A stretch of DNA of 64,000 nucleotides, taken from positions 5,084,001 to 5,148,000 of the forward strand of contig SPDT01000001.1 in the NCBI GenBank assembly GCA_008477525.1, read 5' to 3'. Numbering within the stretch: the first letter of the stretch is position 1; each line of letters starts with the position of its first letter. Origin of the DNA: Hypomyces perniciosus (lineage: Eukaryota > Ascomycota > Sordariomycetes > Hypocreales > Hypocreaceae). The position numbers and the translations under genes are program-made. The notes beneath the pieces were generated by a model that saw only the letters and a list, made by a program, of their open reading frames with translations, was not told where the DNA came from and ran no database searches. Positions 31,816 to 43,276 of this stretch are shown here, one piece after another.

Positions 31816-32198
31816 ATGAATGCTACTGTTGGTTGGTCTATGAATTGCCCAGCCACCGCTCTTAGTCAACAGATCTTGTATCTGTATGAGGCATTACGTA
31901 CCCAAAACTCACCAACGCTCAATGGCAACTTGTGGACGACAGTGCGTAAACAATTAGAAATGGAAAATATGAAAGGTAGGGGGGGGGGTATGTTTACGAG
32001 TTTTCACACGGCATCGTTTTTGGACGTCGTTGCGTGCCTTTAGAAGTTGAAATCAACTGCTCAGGGAGCAATATGAAGAAGCCCACGGGGCCGTCCAGTT
32101 GGCGAAATAGAGACTCTATCATTGACGCATTCTCACTGCATTCTCACTACGCTCTTGAACTGGCAGAAAAAAGTCAGGCGGGACTCGAGCAATTTTAG
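31816..32198 (+). CDS. Small unrecognised protein, 104 aa
   Basis: Exon 1 is 31816-31975 and exon 2 is 32044-32198, over a 68-nt intron with a GTAGGG donor and a CTTTTAG acceptor. The run of G after the donor is unusual. The product has an N-terminal helix (SQQILYLYEALRTQ) and a second helix near the end (HYALELAEKSQAGLEQF). It ends 8 nt before the start of the MADS-like gene on the same strand, so the two might belong to one transcript with a splice form I cannot resolve. Confidence 0.35.
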
Positions 32199-32206
32199 AC
32201 CCAGGC

Positions 32207-33234
32207 ATGGATCATGCGTATAAACATAATACCAAAGAGAAAGCTAAGGCCCGTAAAAGCGGGCCTAGCGTCCTCAGTAAAGCAAAAGAATTGGGCGTTT
32301 TGGCACATACCTTTGCCTTGGCTGTCTATTGGGACCCGACGCACCTATGCTATCGCACCGTGGTCCATGTTCCAGAGGGGGAGATTGCTCCGGATGTGAA
32401 CAGTCTGGTTAGTGCTCCGTACCACCACTGGACATGTGCTCCATTCACTATGGCTGATATGGCTGATGGCAACGGCAGATAGCAGACGAGTTGTCTGGGA
32501 TGACAATTCAACAGTCCGAGCGACAAAGCTACCGAGCTACCCGGCCTCGTCACGCAGGGAGGCTGCTGAGACGAAGCGCGCGGCGACGGTCACAGCAATC
32601 GCCACAGCGACCTTCAGGGCGAGAAATCATAGACCCATATGCATTGACTGATGCAAGTGCGGATGAAGCATCGTTGGACAGCGGGAACGAATCGGATGCT
32701 GCCGCTACCACCGGGCGCCCCATCTCAAGTCCTGTCGTCGAGGCCAAAGCCAAGGCCGCGCCACTGCCAGGGTCCAATGATGCACAAGAGCCAAGCAGTA
32801 GTAGCCAAGAAGAGTTTGGTCCGATCAGCCTCTCGCAAGGCTTCGCTCAGCCATCCCAAATTTGTGATGCCATGGTAAACAGCGATGGACAGGTTGATGG
32901 CGATGAGATGTTTTGGGCGGATTTTGATGCCAGCTTCGCCACGGATGCGGTAGAGAATAGCATATCTAGCAGCCAATACTCGGGAGGAGGGCTAGGGCTA
33001 GAAACTAGCGCCATTACATTCACAAGGTTCCCAGCGCAGAGGGTCATGCCATCTATCACAGTTCCTAGCATAGCCTGGCGAAGAGCCGCGCGGGAGGCTC
33101 TCAAGGCTTGGAGGATGTTCGATGGTCCATCACCACGGCCGGTGTTGGCAGCGCCATCAATGCTGTTTTCTTTATCAAAAGATCCCAAGCTGAGGGCTTT
33201 TGCAGGAGCTTCAACTGGAAGAAGGTATATGTAG
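32207..33234 (+). CDS. MADS-box-like regulator (tentative)
   Basis: Exon 1 is 32207-32407, followed by a 71-nt intron (GTTAGT donor, CTGAT branch, ACGGCAG acceptor, phase 0), and exon 2 is 32479-33234; total 318 residues. Residues about 10-65 resemble a degenerate SRF/MADS-box: a basic stretch (KEKAKARKSGPSVLSKAKEL) followed by a hydrophobic strand pair (TFALAVYWDP, YRTVVHVPEG). Fungal genomes carry many such short MADS-like genes. The rest is an arginine-rich patch and a long, disordered, acidic/serine-rich tail, compatible with an activation region. DNA binding is inferred. Confidence 0.4.
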
Positions 33235-33452
33235 TATGTGGGGTACTTTCACAGAATACATGTGCGGATATCCTCTAACCTCTTCCACTACCTAAATTAA
33301 CATATTTCTGGATTGTGCACAATAGTATAGAGTTTACTAGCAGCGCCACGACTGTCGAGGTGAATGAAGCGATATGAAACGACAAGGCGATGATATCTTA
33401 GCCGTGTCGTTGAACCCTCGACAGCCTCACACTAATCTGCAGTGCGGAAGTG

Positions 33453-34659
33453 TTAACGCGCAACAGCTGTAGAGCGGCGGCCATGGCAATAGTCTCTCGG
33501 TACTGTCAGCCCAGCTATCCAGACGAGATCACATAGTATTTCCTTTGGCCATCTGAGTTCTTTGTTCCAGATGCCCGTGAGTAGCGTTTTCTAGAACCGT
33601 CAGATCAAAGATCGGCCGCCATTGGTGGCGACACAAGACGGGTAAGCACTAACCTGACGCAACTCCACGGCCCCAGTAGACGATGTAATAGATGACAAGA
33701 AGTCTAAAATATCCGAATCACCCCAGCGTTCCATATTCTCTACGCCGACTTTCCCACCGTCCAAAGTATATTTTTGCATTAGCTTCATCGTGATGTTGCC
33801 AACCTCCACCATGTCTTTGGCTCTGGTCTCCGATGAGGCATTGACGTACAGCAGCATGGGGTTCGCTTCGGCCACTGGTCAGTTCAGCTGCAGAGTCGCA
33901 AGGCATGGTATGCAGCCTCTAATAAGAATAGCAATATTAATGATAACAATACTAGCACGCACCGATCTTCACATCACCTTCCTCGTTGAGAAGGACGTTA
34001 TTGCAGGTGAGTGAGCCGTGAGCAAATCCGTTATTTTCGAGATATGCGAGACCATCCAGGACCTATTCGCATCAGTGCATTGTTGTCGTGGACCCTACCT
34101 TGGCGAGTGTGGTGGTGGCATAGCATACCTGTCCCATAATCGTCCCTATTTCCTTGCTATTGGGATATCGGGGGCATCTCACAACGTGATCTAAGGATAT
34201 GCGTATCTCCTCAAAGACAACACAAAGAGCGGCATCCTCGGCAAATGCCTCGATGGCGGTGACGATATTCACATGTCTCAGCTCACGAAGCTGGGAGAGT
34301 CTCTCGGTTTCTCTATCTCTAGGAAACGGCTTGATGTTAACATACTTTAGCAAGTATTTCCTTCTCGCCAAAAATACTTCCTCTCCAAGGTCCAGAAAGG
34401 TGAGAAGCATCTTGTACTGTTTCCAGGGGGATCCTTGATGAACCTGGAGCATTTTACCAGAAGACTTATCAACAGACGTCGGCTTTGCAACTATGCCAGT
34501 CTCGGTTTGGTCGATGCTTCCCTTCTTTTTCCTCAATTTTTTTGGTACAACCTCATCATCGTGGTGTGTCTGCCTGGTAACAGACTGGTGCGCCCTCATT
34601 GCATTAAGCTCTTGGAGGCTGATGAACATTTGAGTCTCGCGGTCACCACCCCTGGCCAT
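33453..34659 (-). CDS. Protein kinase-like pseudokinase, 329 aa
   Basis: The four exons are 34659-34129, 34062-33963, 33874-33654 and 33590-33453, with consistent phases (0, 1, 0). The N-lobe has a YLLKYVNIKPF strand, whose first Lys is a candidate ATP contact, and RELRHVNIVTAIEAF. The hinge reads CVVFEEI. The catalytic loop is HGSLTCNNVLL, with Ser in place of Asp in HRD, and the strand after it (DVKIVAEANPM) has no DFG. The C-lobe ends in WNKELRWPKEI. Fungi have a large family of such HGS-type kinase-like proteins. The missing catalytic Asp and DFG argue for a non-catalytic, binding role. Confidence 0.65.
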
Positions 34660-35187
34660 TATGTCTGCCGGCTAATGAGGTTGGTAACTGACTGCCAATG
34701 CCAACGAAGAGCTACACAATGACGGCCATGATGGGAAACATTAATCTATATCTATATCCGCGTCATTACTGTCTATTAAAGGATGGAATAACATTACCAG
34801 CTCAATTTCATTGATCCTCATATTGCCGTAATTTTCTCCATTTTCCTGCTGCTTGCACATGGCACATGTAGACTTTTTGGCTGTGAGCACTCCTAATCCA
34901 CTTGTTAGCTTCACAAGCCTTCCCCACAGGGGACCGGCCGCACTGGAAAGTAATGAAGACCTTTCTTTGATCTGAAATGTATATTCCATAAAGTAGTCCC
35001 AGAAACGATGGGTATTAAGCTATTTGGCAAGCCCAGAAACACCACTAGCGTGAATCTTACAATGTGATTTGCAAGGCGTGTTTCTGGCACGCTTCCAAAA
35101 TTAATCGGTAAGCAGGATATGTGTCCAAGCTACCCTATGGAGGATGTGAGAAGAACTAGCACTTGCATGGCTTGAATGCTGGTAGAA
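34660..35187. other. Gap without a supported gene
   Basis: An 82-codon minus frame (34741-34989) contains two CxxC-like pairs but no natural splice context. Nothing else is evident. Confidence 0.35.
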
Positions 35188-35688
35188 GCTTAGCTAATAT
35201 AGGCATCAAACAGATATTGCAATCATTGATGACGCGGGACTCTTATTTATGTATCCGTTGGATCACGTGGATTGGTGGAAAAAGGCCCAGGCTAGCATTA
35301 GCAACAGTACGGTATGCCTCTGCCAGTCCAATGTAAACCACGACATGTAATGGCTTCATGATGTTGAAGGAGGCTTAATGACAACACTAGTCCTCCCTAT
35401 GTGACGAGTTGTTAAGAAGCTGGCCAGAGATACACAACCGGCCGAAGCCGCGTTGGTTATGACAAACGTTATGGTGGGAAATTTTAGTAACAGAGGACTC
35501 TGTCGTGCTGCTGTTCTTATCTCCTGATCAAAGGACAGAGCCGCTTTTGGACCATGACAGCGTGAGGCTAACTGGACAAAAACCTGCGGCAGAGAGGGGT
35601 TACAAGCAAAGTGCGCACCATATAATGCAGATAATTCTCAAAACTTAGCAGAGAGGCTCTGCCGAGATAGAAGCTAAGAAGAACTCAC

Positions 35689-36204
35689 ATGGCGACTCTA
35701 GGATATTCCAGAGAAACCCCGCACCCGCAGCCTCTCGCTGTCCAATGGATTATAGCCATTTGTCAAGAGTATGAGAACTCAGAGCAGCACTTGCGATCCC
35801 TCGTGGATTTAAGAAACAAGGAGATCAACCACCTTAAGCAGCAGGTACAGGAAGCCGATCGCCGATTGAAGGACGAAGCTTCTTACCTCTGCATGCAACA
35901 AGACCTGATCAGTTCTCTAAGAGGCGATCTAGCTAATTGTGAAGGGGCAGCGGCAGAGGTTGGCCGGGTCGAGGGCATGAATCAAACACCCCGGCTTCGA
36001 CCCAATCAATCATTAGATGATACAGAATCTCCTGAGTTTGCTCTTTTATCGGCGTTGTCAGATACATATTCTATCAACGCCTTGCAGGCGACGAGAAGTG
36101 GAGTCAATGGGGAAACGAGAAACATAGACAATCAGGATACGAAGGACGAGGACAGACAGATTTGCGACTCCTGCTTATTGTGTATGGAAGCAAGAGCTGA
36201 ATAG
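35689..36204 (+). CDS. Small coiled-coil protein, copy 2
   Basis: This 171-residue paralogue of the protein at 11857 has the same start (MATLGYS), the same coiled coil and the same C-terminal CDSCLLCME cluster. It lacks seven residues in the coiled coil (the KQMIETQ segment of copy 1), a clean in-frame deletion of one heptad. The frame has stayed open although neighbouring BAH and LysM sequences are broken, which hints at selection or at recent duplication. Confidence 0.6.
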   Translation: MATLGYSRETPHPQPLAVQWIIAICQEYENSEQHLRSLVDLRNKEINHLKQQVQEADRRLKDEASYLCMQQDLISSLRGDLANCEGAAAEVGRVEGMNQTPRLRPNQSLDDTESPEFALLSALSDTYSINALQATRSGVNGETRNIDNQDTKDEDRQICDSCLLCMEARAE

Positions 36205-36355
36205 ATTACACTAAGTTGATGTGGCTACGGGAGTCTTGACTTTGTCTACTTGTCATAAGACCCGCTTGGCGACGTGTTTCGTTCAGTGTAATAATTGAAG
36301 ACGGCACGGAATCGTGACTCCATCTTGAAATGTAGCTTGCTGTCGCGCATTCATC

Positions 36356-37200
36356 ATGAGCTCCCTGTCAAAAACGCGGAAGCGGTCCGCCAACCGATAT
36401 GCCCGCTGCCCGTTTAGGGTAAGAATGCTCGCTAACTCGGTAATTAAAAGGGAAGCTCGATATTTGTCCAGCAAGAAACAGTATTTGTTTCCAGGCCTGG
36501 CCATTCGCTTCAAATAGTCATGTTAAGCAACACAACATAATAGACCTGGCTTATAATGTGGTTGCGTATGGTAGGAATCGTGTGGAGTGGAAAGCGATAA
36601 AACCTTATAAAAAATTCGTTCATGAGTAGGCCCGTCGAATGAAAGAAAAGGAAAAAAAACAGTTGTGGATACCGCAGCTTCTTATAGAAAGTGCTAATAA
36701 TTATTTACAGTGAATTGCTATAAATACTTCGTTGGGGATTTCGTTTACATTAGAAATGGGGTCAAAAATTGAGCGATATTCAACAGCAACTGCTAGACAG
36801 GACACGCCTCCTGCTATCCCATTTGACTGCTGGGTTGCTCGTATCGCGGAAATCAGAGCATCAGATAGGCATCATGTCCATGTTCTGGTGTTCTGGGTGT
36901 ATTGGCCGGATGAGCCACCCCGCGGCGCAGTTGGTGGGGGAAAAGGGAGACCTGGTCATCGAGAACATTATCATAAACACGAACTCATAGCGTCTAACCA
37001 CTGTAGGTTCCCTAACTCTAGACTTATCCGTCCGTTCGTTGATTAATGACCGAGTGTTAGTGGATGTAATCAATGCTATTAGCGTCATTGGCCATGTTCT
37101 TGTCGATCAAAGGACAGAATCTAGTGAAGAGTGCAACAGTGGCTTGTTCTGGCGACGCGCGCTCGATTGTCGAACGTCAAAGCTTTTGTCTCACTGAAGC
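36356..37200 (+). pseudogene. BAH-domain gene, decayed copy 2
   Basis: The first exon (MSSLSKTRKRSANRYARCPF) is intact here and ends at a GTAAGA donor. A later exon carries the VVAYGRNRVEWKAI segment. The BAH module reads FVGDFVYIRNG, then a one-base shift relative to copy 1 leads to TGA; the other frame continues FDCWVARIAEIRASD, FWVYWPDEPP and HELIASNH. After the GTAGGT intron the INAISVIGHV exon has CGA where copy 1 has TGA. The frameshift suggests this copy is also broken unless an unseen splice corrects it. Confidence 0.5.
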
Positions 37201-37610
37201 AAAAGATGAGTGCACGACTGAGATAGCAGATTTGAGGAAGGACGTATCTGTGTATTGGGCAGTTACCATGTTACTCAACCTACGCGGGGCAGGGTCAATA
37301 TTAACACTGTATAAGGCCTGCTTGGCTGACCATTGAATGCTGTTCCTTCGCTATACTTCTAAGCTATATCCGGTGCTACAAACGCTCAAACAGCTTATGG
37401 AGAACAGTAGGAGGAGCTGAAAACAGAGATTTGTTAGATACTGCAAACTGGTGAAGAGACTGTCCGCTAGGAGAGCATATTATAATATGTATCACCTGTC
37501 TATCTAGTGTGGAAGGAAAGGAGACCTGTAGTTTGCTCATCTGTCTTGGTGTATTCTGACTTAAACACCCACAATTCTGATTGTAGCCATGGAGGCTGAT
37601 TAAATAATTG

Positions 37611-38939
37611 TTATTGTTGATGCGGTTGCAATTGCAGCTGCACTATCAGGCTTTGCTGCGGCTTCCCGAACTTGGTGCTGTGAACCTGCAGAGTCACTTG
37701 TATGGGATTATAGTATACCGGCCACTGGCTTATGCCAGCTGGATCAGTCGATTCAGAAAAGTCAATTAGATCTGGCTCGGGGTCTTTGTTCACACAGGAC
37801 TTCAAAGATGACTTGGGGACGTCGGGGCTCATCGCCTCGGCTGACTTGGATAAAATACTGCTGGAACCCGTCACCTTCTCTGTCAAATACCGTTTTCGAC
37901 GGGTCTCAAAGTCGGACTCCATAAGGTAGTCCTCTAACAGGCGTCCAAGATCCACGGGGACGCGCTCAAGCGCCGGCATCTCGACGCCAGTGTAGTACTC
38001 GTACAATCGCGCAATGTCGAGATACTGTATGATGCACTCTGTCTGCCCCACGAACGTGTTGTAGATATCCACAGCTCTTTTAGCGTTTGGCTTTGACAAT
38101 TCAAAGAAGTGCTCTGTGATAGAGAGCAGGTGAGACGATAGGTGTGTGAGGGAAGGCTGGGGAGTGTTACGCACCTAGGATGTGAATGAGTCTCTGGTTG
38201 AGAGCCTGGAATAACTCGAGGAGGTCCAAGACAAGCAGTCGGAATACGGCAATCGAAATCTCGTTACCAGGGTCTGTCTCCAGGATCTGAAGCGGTGGAA
38301 GTGTCAGCAACGATGGTTGGCAGTGGGGCTTCAATAGCGCATCTCACGTTGCACTCAACCAGCGCGGAGAGCTGTTCCTGGACCAACTCTGTTCCCTCAA
38401 AAAGCCTTTTATTAATGGAAGCATTCTCGAGCCTCAATTCGGGCTCACGAACCCAATCGATTCCCGTGTCGCAGTACGACAGTGTGCGTTGGGCCAGATA
38501 GTTGGCATAACGCTGAATGATTGCGCCATACGGTTGAGCTATTGCTTACTCGTGGTTAGCGGTCTTATTACTTTGCCAATATAATTGAGGGGGATATACT
38601 GGTCAAGAAGTGACACGGGCACAGTATTTTCACGTGTGTGGAGAGAAATGATACTGTCACGCCGGGCGAGCCCTCCCGGATCATGAGGTGAACCTCCATC
38701 AGCCTTCTCAGGATAACGGTCCATTTCGGGTCACTTAGGCGGCATGTCAAGGTGCGGAATACTTTGCCGATTCCCGTATCACTAGCATGGGCAGCAATGA
38801 GAATGCGCTTGATGTATGCTGCCTCGGGTGGCTCGTTCTATCGCGATGTTTATGGTTACCCAGTTGAGAAGCGGACACTGGTCAGATATCTTGCACGAAC
38901 CTTGTTTCTGATGATTGGCCTTTCTAGAGAGCTCAACAT
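37611..38939 (-). CDS. ANTH-domain (AP180/CALM-like) protein, short form
   Basis: The five exons are 38939-38901, 38837-38634, 38512-38348, 38286-38175 and 38113-37611, with consistent phases, giving 340 residues. The ANTH signature is clear: AYIKRILIAAHASDTGIGKV, KWTVILRRLMEVHLMIREG, then IAVFRLLVLDLLELFQALNQ, AVDIYNTFVGQTE and VPVDLGRLLEDYLM. AP180 proteins bind phosphoinositides and clathrin during endocytosis. Full-length fungal AP180 is much longer; this one stops soon after a DLIDF clathrin/adaptor-type motif and lacks NPF repeats. The intron at 38633-38513 removes about 15 residues usually conserved in the domain, so either the splice is different or the copy is degenerate. Confidence 0.65.
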
Positions 38940-39715
38940 GATGCGGGCTTAAGTGTGGGAACTGGCAGCTCTGGGCGAAAAGGTCAGACTGTCTCGGCGG
39001 AAAAGACGCTGAGGGAGCACTTATTATGGTATCGAAACAATAAGAACAACAGACTCTTGTGCGGATATCCGAATCATTAGACTTTGGATGGGCAGATACT
39101 GGACGATGGCCAAGAGCGGACATGCTGAACGTGAAACCATGGATCGGCATGGCTGCATGATGCGATTTTGGCCTTGCCTTTGTCTAGCTAATAGAAGGTT
39201 TCGCAAAACTTTGATGATTTTTATGATCTGACTAGTGACTGACACTAAGAATCTGAGGGTGAAATCTAGTCCTTGATGTCTGGTTCGGATATGTAAAGCA
39301 TTCTAAAGAATAGACACATTGCTAAGGAGAAGCATCGGATTCATCTGGGCGGACTGGGTATGGAGGTCTCTTGTAGACCTCTCTGATTATGTATACCATA
39401 AAAGCCTTAGTATGTACATGTACACTGCAATGAATGTAGAAATAGATATGTACTTCGTAGTAAAAGTTTATTTATAATATCCTGGGACCTTATAGAGTAT
39501 GTAGGAAGCATAGCGAATAATATTTATTGCTTTTTTAGACTTAAATCTAGTCATGATTTCAGTGGTAGCGTCGTAACGTGCACGGATGAAAATCATGTAA
39601 TTTGATGAAATACAAGGACATGATCGCATGCACGGTTCAGTTCGGTTGTATTTTGTCAAATTACCAGCGACCCTTAGTACAGTAGGAATCAAGACGCGAT
39701 CTCAATGCATATGAC

Positions 39716-41014
39716 CTAGACTGAATCCTTCAAGTGGCTAAAGTCGAACACCTCATATTGCTCTAAGCAATCATCATATATCTTGCCCCTGTAGAAAAGA
39801 AAGATCCGCCCGTTGATATCCCATACCAGCTCACTATTGACATTTGCGTGACAACGAGGTTGCTTAACAAGCTCGCAGCCAGACTTTGACCACATCGTTA
39901 AGTAAGTTTTTGTGACTCCGGCAATAAAGCAGTCGAGAAAAATCTCGACATGAGCATCATTATCAGTGACAAAGCTGCCTTTTTCATGCCCGTCATGAGC
40001 TCCGAGGATGTAGAATTGACCTTCATAGCCAATCAGATGTGTATTGTCTGGAAATGCGAGCCACTTGTCATGAGGCAAGAGCCTCCGAGCGAACTTGCCC
40101 TGTATCTCGCATGGAAGAAGATTGCCATCTGGAGCGTAACATCTGACATCGTTACCTGACGTAACTGCCACTATGCCACCTTTTGTTTGGATATGGCGGT
40201 GACGAGGAGCTTCAAAGTGAGCAATGCATGTATGGGTTTTGAGGTTCCATAATTTGACATCGTAGTCGCTGTACGTCAAAATACGGTCGAGGTCGTTGGT
40301 GGGGGCGTACTCTATCACACCATGGTGCTCCAAAGTGAATAGCTTTGACAGCCCTTGGCTGTCTCGGACTTCTATAGTGCCTGCGGAGGTGCCGCTGCGG
40401 TGTAGACATAGCGTGTAGTGATTGTGTGCGATCCACTTCTTCGAGGGACGGGCATCAACACCGTCATCGGCGGCCGTTTCTAGATGTTGCACAAGCGACC
40501 AATTTCCGACCCTTCGGATAACAAGCTTATCCTTCTCCCATCCCATACATAGCGATCCATTTGCACAATGGCTGTCGATTATCATCGATGGCTGCGAGTT
40601 GCATACAAGGCGCAAATAGCCATCTTCAAGCAGGTAAATTTCATCACAATTGTCATTGATAGACCGTATTACCAACGTTAATCTTGGACTGAGGCGGTAG
40701 ACAATGTCGACTATCGAAGTAGAGTGTCTTATATCTCTCTCGTAGCTTGCCGCATGTTTGCGTCGGGTAATGCTCTCAATCGTATGGAGTAAGTGTGCAT
40801 AAGTTCTTCGCCCATCGTGAAGGGAATTGGGCTCATATGCATATTCATGGCCTACCAGCAGTCCAATTTGCCGCTGCCAAACTGGATTTCTGATGGATGA
40901 CCACGTAAACTTGCTGATTGCCGAGGCTCGAAGAAGGTCCTTGCCCTCGAGACAAGACACAATCCGCTCTCTTAACTCTAAGGTGTGGAAGACTTCGATT
41001 GAAGGAGGAGACAT
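39716..41014 (-). CDS. F-box protein with WD-like repeats
   Basis: This single exon encodes 432 residues from the ATG at 41014 (an in-frame ATG at 41044 is possible). Residues about 7-50 are an F-box (VFHTLELRERIVSCLEGKDL, then AISKFTWSSIRNPVWQRQIG). The remainder is a run of beta-rich blades with WD40-like steps (SYDVKLWN-type: YSDYDVKLWNLKTHTCIAHF). The layout is that of a substrate receptor for an SCF ubiquitin ligase. The frame is uninterrupted and appears intact. Confidence 0.65.
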   Translation of the reverse strand: MSPPSIEVFHTLELRERIVSCLEGKDLLRASAISKFTWSSIRNPVWQRQIGLLVGHEYAYEPNSLHDGRRTYAHLLHTIESITRRKHAASYERDIRHSTSIVDIVYRLSPRLTLVIRSINDNCDEIYLLEDGYLRLVCNSQPSMIIDSHCANGSLCMGWEKDKLVIRRVGNWSLVQHLETAADDGVDARPSKKWIAHNHYTLCLHRSGTSAGTIEVRDSQGLSKLFTLEHHGVIEYAPTNDLDRILTYSDYDVKLWNLKTHTCIAHFEAPRHRHIQTKGGIVAVTSGNDVRCYAPDGNLLPCEIQGKFARRLLPHDKWLAFPDNTHLIGYEGQFYILGAHDGHEKGSFVTDNDAHVEIFLDCFIAGVTKTYLTMWSKSGCELVKQPRCHANVNSELVWDINGRIFLFYRGKIYDDCLEQYEVFDFSHLKDSV

Positions 41015-41993
41015 ATGAAGACGAGAGTGGATTGATAAGCACAAGGGGCGGCACCTCTAGCGGGTGGTGTTAGTTGAAGGTTGAAACGGTTTGTGGGATA
41101 AATGCCTAATTTACTTGGGAATAGTCTAGGTGTCAGCGAAACTCGTGTCTAGTTATAAAGGTGGAAGAGAGTTAATTCACAATATGTCCGTACGGTTCTG
41201 TTTTTCAGAGAGTGAATTGAGGAAAGCCGATTTTGCATATGACCATGAGGGTTGACTGTTCACGAGCGCGGGCTGCGAAAACGATCAGTCTCAGAGAGCC
41301 AGGCGAGCTTAAAATACGGGACCCGGAGGGGCTTATAAAAGCAAATCCGGCCTCAGGCAGCCACCAACTCAGCTCACGTTACGGATTCGCGTTCGATGCG
41401 CGAAGGAGGCGTGTACAGCACAATGGGGTCAATATATTAGGGATCAGCAAGAATTACTGATTGATGTGCGTATTCATTGTGTTGAGACTATCTCGTGTTT
41501 TTCCGAGGGCTTCTCCTCCATGACGATGATGAGAAGCTTTCTAATTCGAAACTTGGTACAGTATGTACAATATGATATGTATGTATGCAATTCCAGAGAA
41601 GGCAGGGGAAACCCGAGGATTTCCCGGGAAAGCTTAAAAGAAGTACATAGCGTACCGTAATACATAGTGGATGGAAGATGCATTATTTCAATGTGTAAGC
41701 AATTTGTTGAGCTTTCCATTGGGTTTTTTTTACCGTGTATAAAATATAGGAGCAAGCAAGTGATGCCCTACGCCCCAACCCTTAGCTTCTAGGACGCTCA
41801 CTCTGGATCGCTCAAATATCTGGTGCCCTTGAGTTTCCAATACATAACAACTCAGACATGTATAGCATAAGTAGTATAAGTAGGCCATGATCACTCAGGA
41901 AATCCGCGTAAAATGCTATAAAATTTCTAGCAGCTCAGATTGCTTGCACGCCGGAAACGCCTCTCGTCAAAGACCGCCCAATTATCCATTACA
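41015..41993. other. Gap without a supported gene
   Basis: Small frames on both strands around 41470-41750 have no motif. A short inverted TATGTA/TACATA-rich stretch is near 41560-41590. Confidence 0.4.
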
Positions 41994-42618
41994 TTATTCC
42001 CTTCTTCTCACCAACTTCCGAAGAGTTGGAATGGACGACGTCCTATGAATATGGAACGTGAACAATAATCCGGCAATGAAAAGTGTGGCAGTAAGAGCTG
42101 CAGACAACCGGGCGTCATAGATGGTAGGAATATTGATTGGAATCATCGTGATGACTGAATTCAATAGCAATGGACTATAAGCTGTCATCAGTATATGCTT
42201 CAGTCTGACCCTCACTCCTCACCTACAACAGGATACGGTAGATCATCCAGATGCAGTTACGCTTCAGGAACCACAAAAGCCATGAGAATGCAGCTACTAA
42301 GATAAGACCGAGGAGAAAAGCGCACGAAAAGGCTGGTGCGCTTTTGGCCAACTTTATGGCAGCCTTCATCGCTGAGCCCGCCGTTATGAGAACATATGAC
42401 CGGCGGAAATGAGCATACACCCGAGACAACGAAACATTATTCCTCAGGAAAAACCAGGACAGAAGGGTTGTTAAGAATAATGGTTGTGTTCCCGAGTCCC
42501 CTCTGTTGGTTTCCAGCATCTCTGCGTATTTGTCCAGAAGTTGTTGGTACTGCGCTTCATCTTGGCTGCGCTGAGACTGAGCTGTGTTTTTCCGCTGGCG
42601 ACTGGTGGGACTGGTCAT
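41994..42618 (-). CDS. Small membrane protein, unrecognised
   Basis: I join two frames: exon 1 42618-42237 and exon 2 42181-41994, over a 55-nt intron with an ACTGATGAC branch and GACAG acceptor; the donor GTATCC is weak. The 189-residue product has a charged N terminus with a short helix (EAQYQQLLDKYAEML) and four hydrophobic segments, including FLLGLILVAAFSWLLWFL and ATLFIAGLLFTFHIH. It could equally be read as two shorter peptides if the splice is wrong. I do not recognise it. Confidence 0.4.
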
Positions 42619-43276
42619 CTTTGTTTGGTCAAGGCAATGGATTTCATGCAGGACGAGGCGGGGTTAAGTACTTTATCAGGGGATGGAGTTGTTGCCATGA
42701 AAGGTGATTTTTGGCTAAATTCGATTCAAGGTCAGAATGAAAACTGGACGTTGGGAAGATGTTATGACTCCTCGCCTATTTAGGGTAGGCCACTATTAGC
42801 CTCATGCCTTCAATCGCAGTTTCTTTCTTTCCAGGTGCTTAACGCAGCCAGACCCCCGGTGCTAAGTATCGTGGTAGCGATGTGTAGGCTGGCCAGCATG
42901 GAGTGGTCTCGAGCGTGCTCATTAATTACGGCATATGTCTGACCAGGACAGGAGACCTGTGTTTGTCTAGCACCTTTCCGAAATTGCGCGTAACTAGGGA
43001 CAAACAAACCAATTGAGCGCAGTAGCACCTCCTTGCTTCATGGACTGTCAACGTGCGAGCGGCCGTCAATAACTGTTCTGAAAATTTACCTCAGATTCCT
43101 GCTTCGCTGTAATTTTGTCCAGATCTGATCTCTATCCGGTTGTCCGCCTTTTGCCTACGATGAAGCTTGCTAAAAAGTGCGGACGCCGAACCTCGCGCAC
43201 CTCCGCTGTGATATAAGCTATTTATCCTGTAGGCACATGCATCATATGATCCACGGGACCATGAAGACGAAATAGC

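Larger units (their letters stand above)
35188..37270. repeat. Segmental duplication, right copy, with internal deletion
   Basis: 35188-35262 matches 2776-2850 (3' end of the nuclease-like gene). 35287-37270 matches 11456-13530. The 8.6 kb that separate these parts in the left region are missing here. The 25-nt joint contains GGATTGGTGGAAAAAGGCC, the terminal sequence of MITE-like repeat P. Confidence 0.7.
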
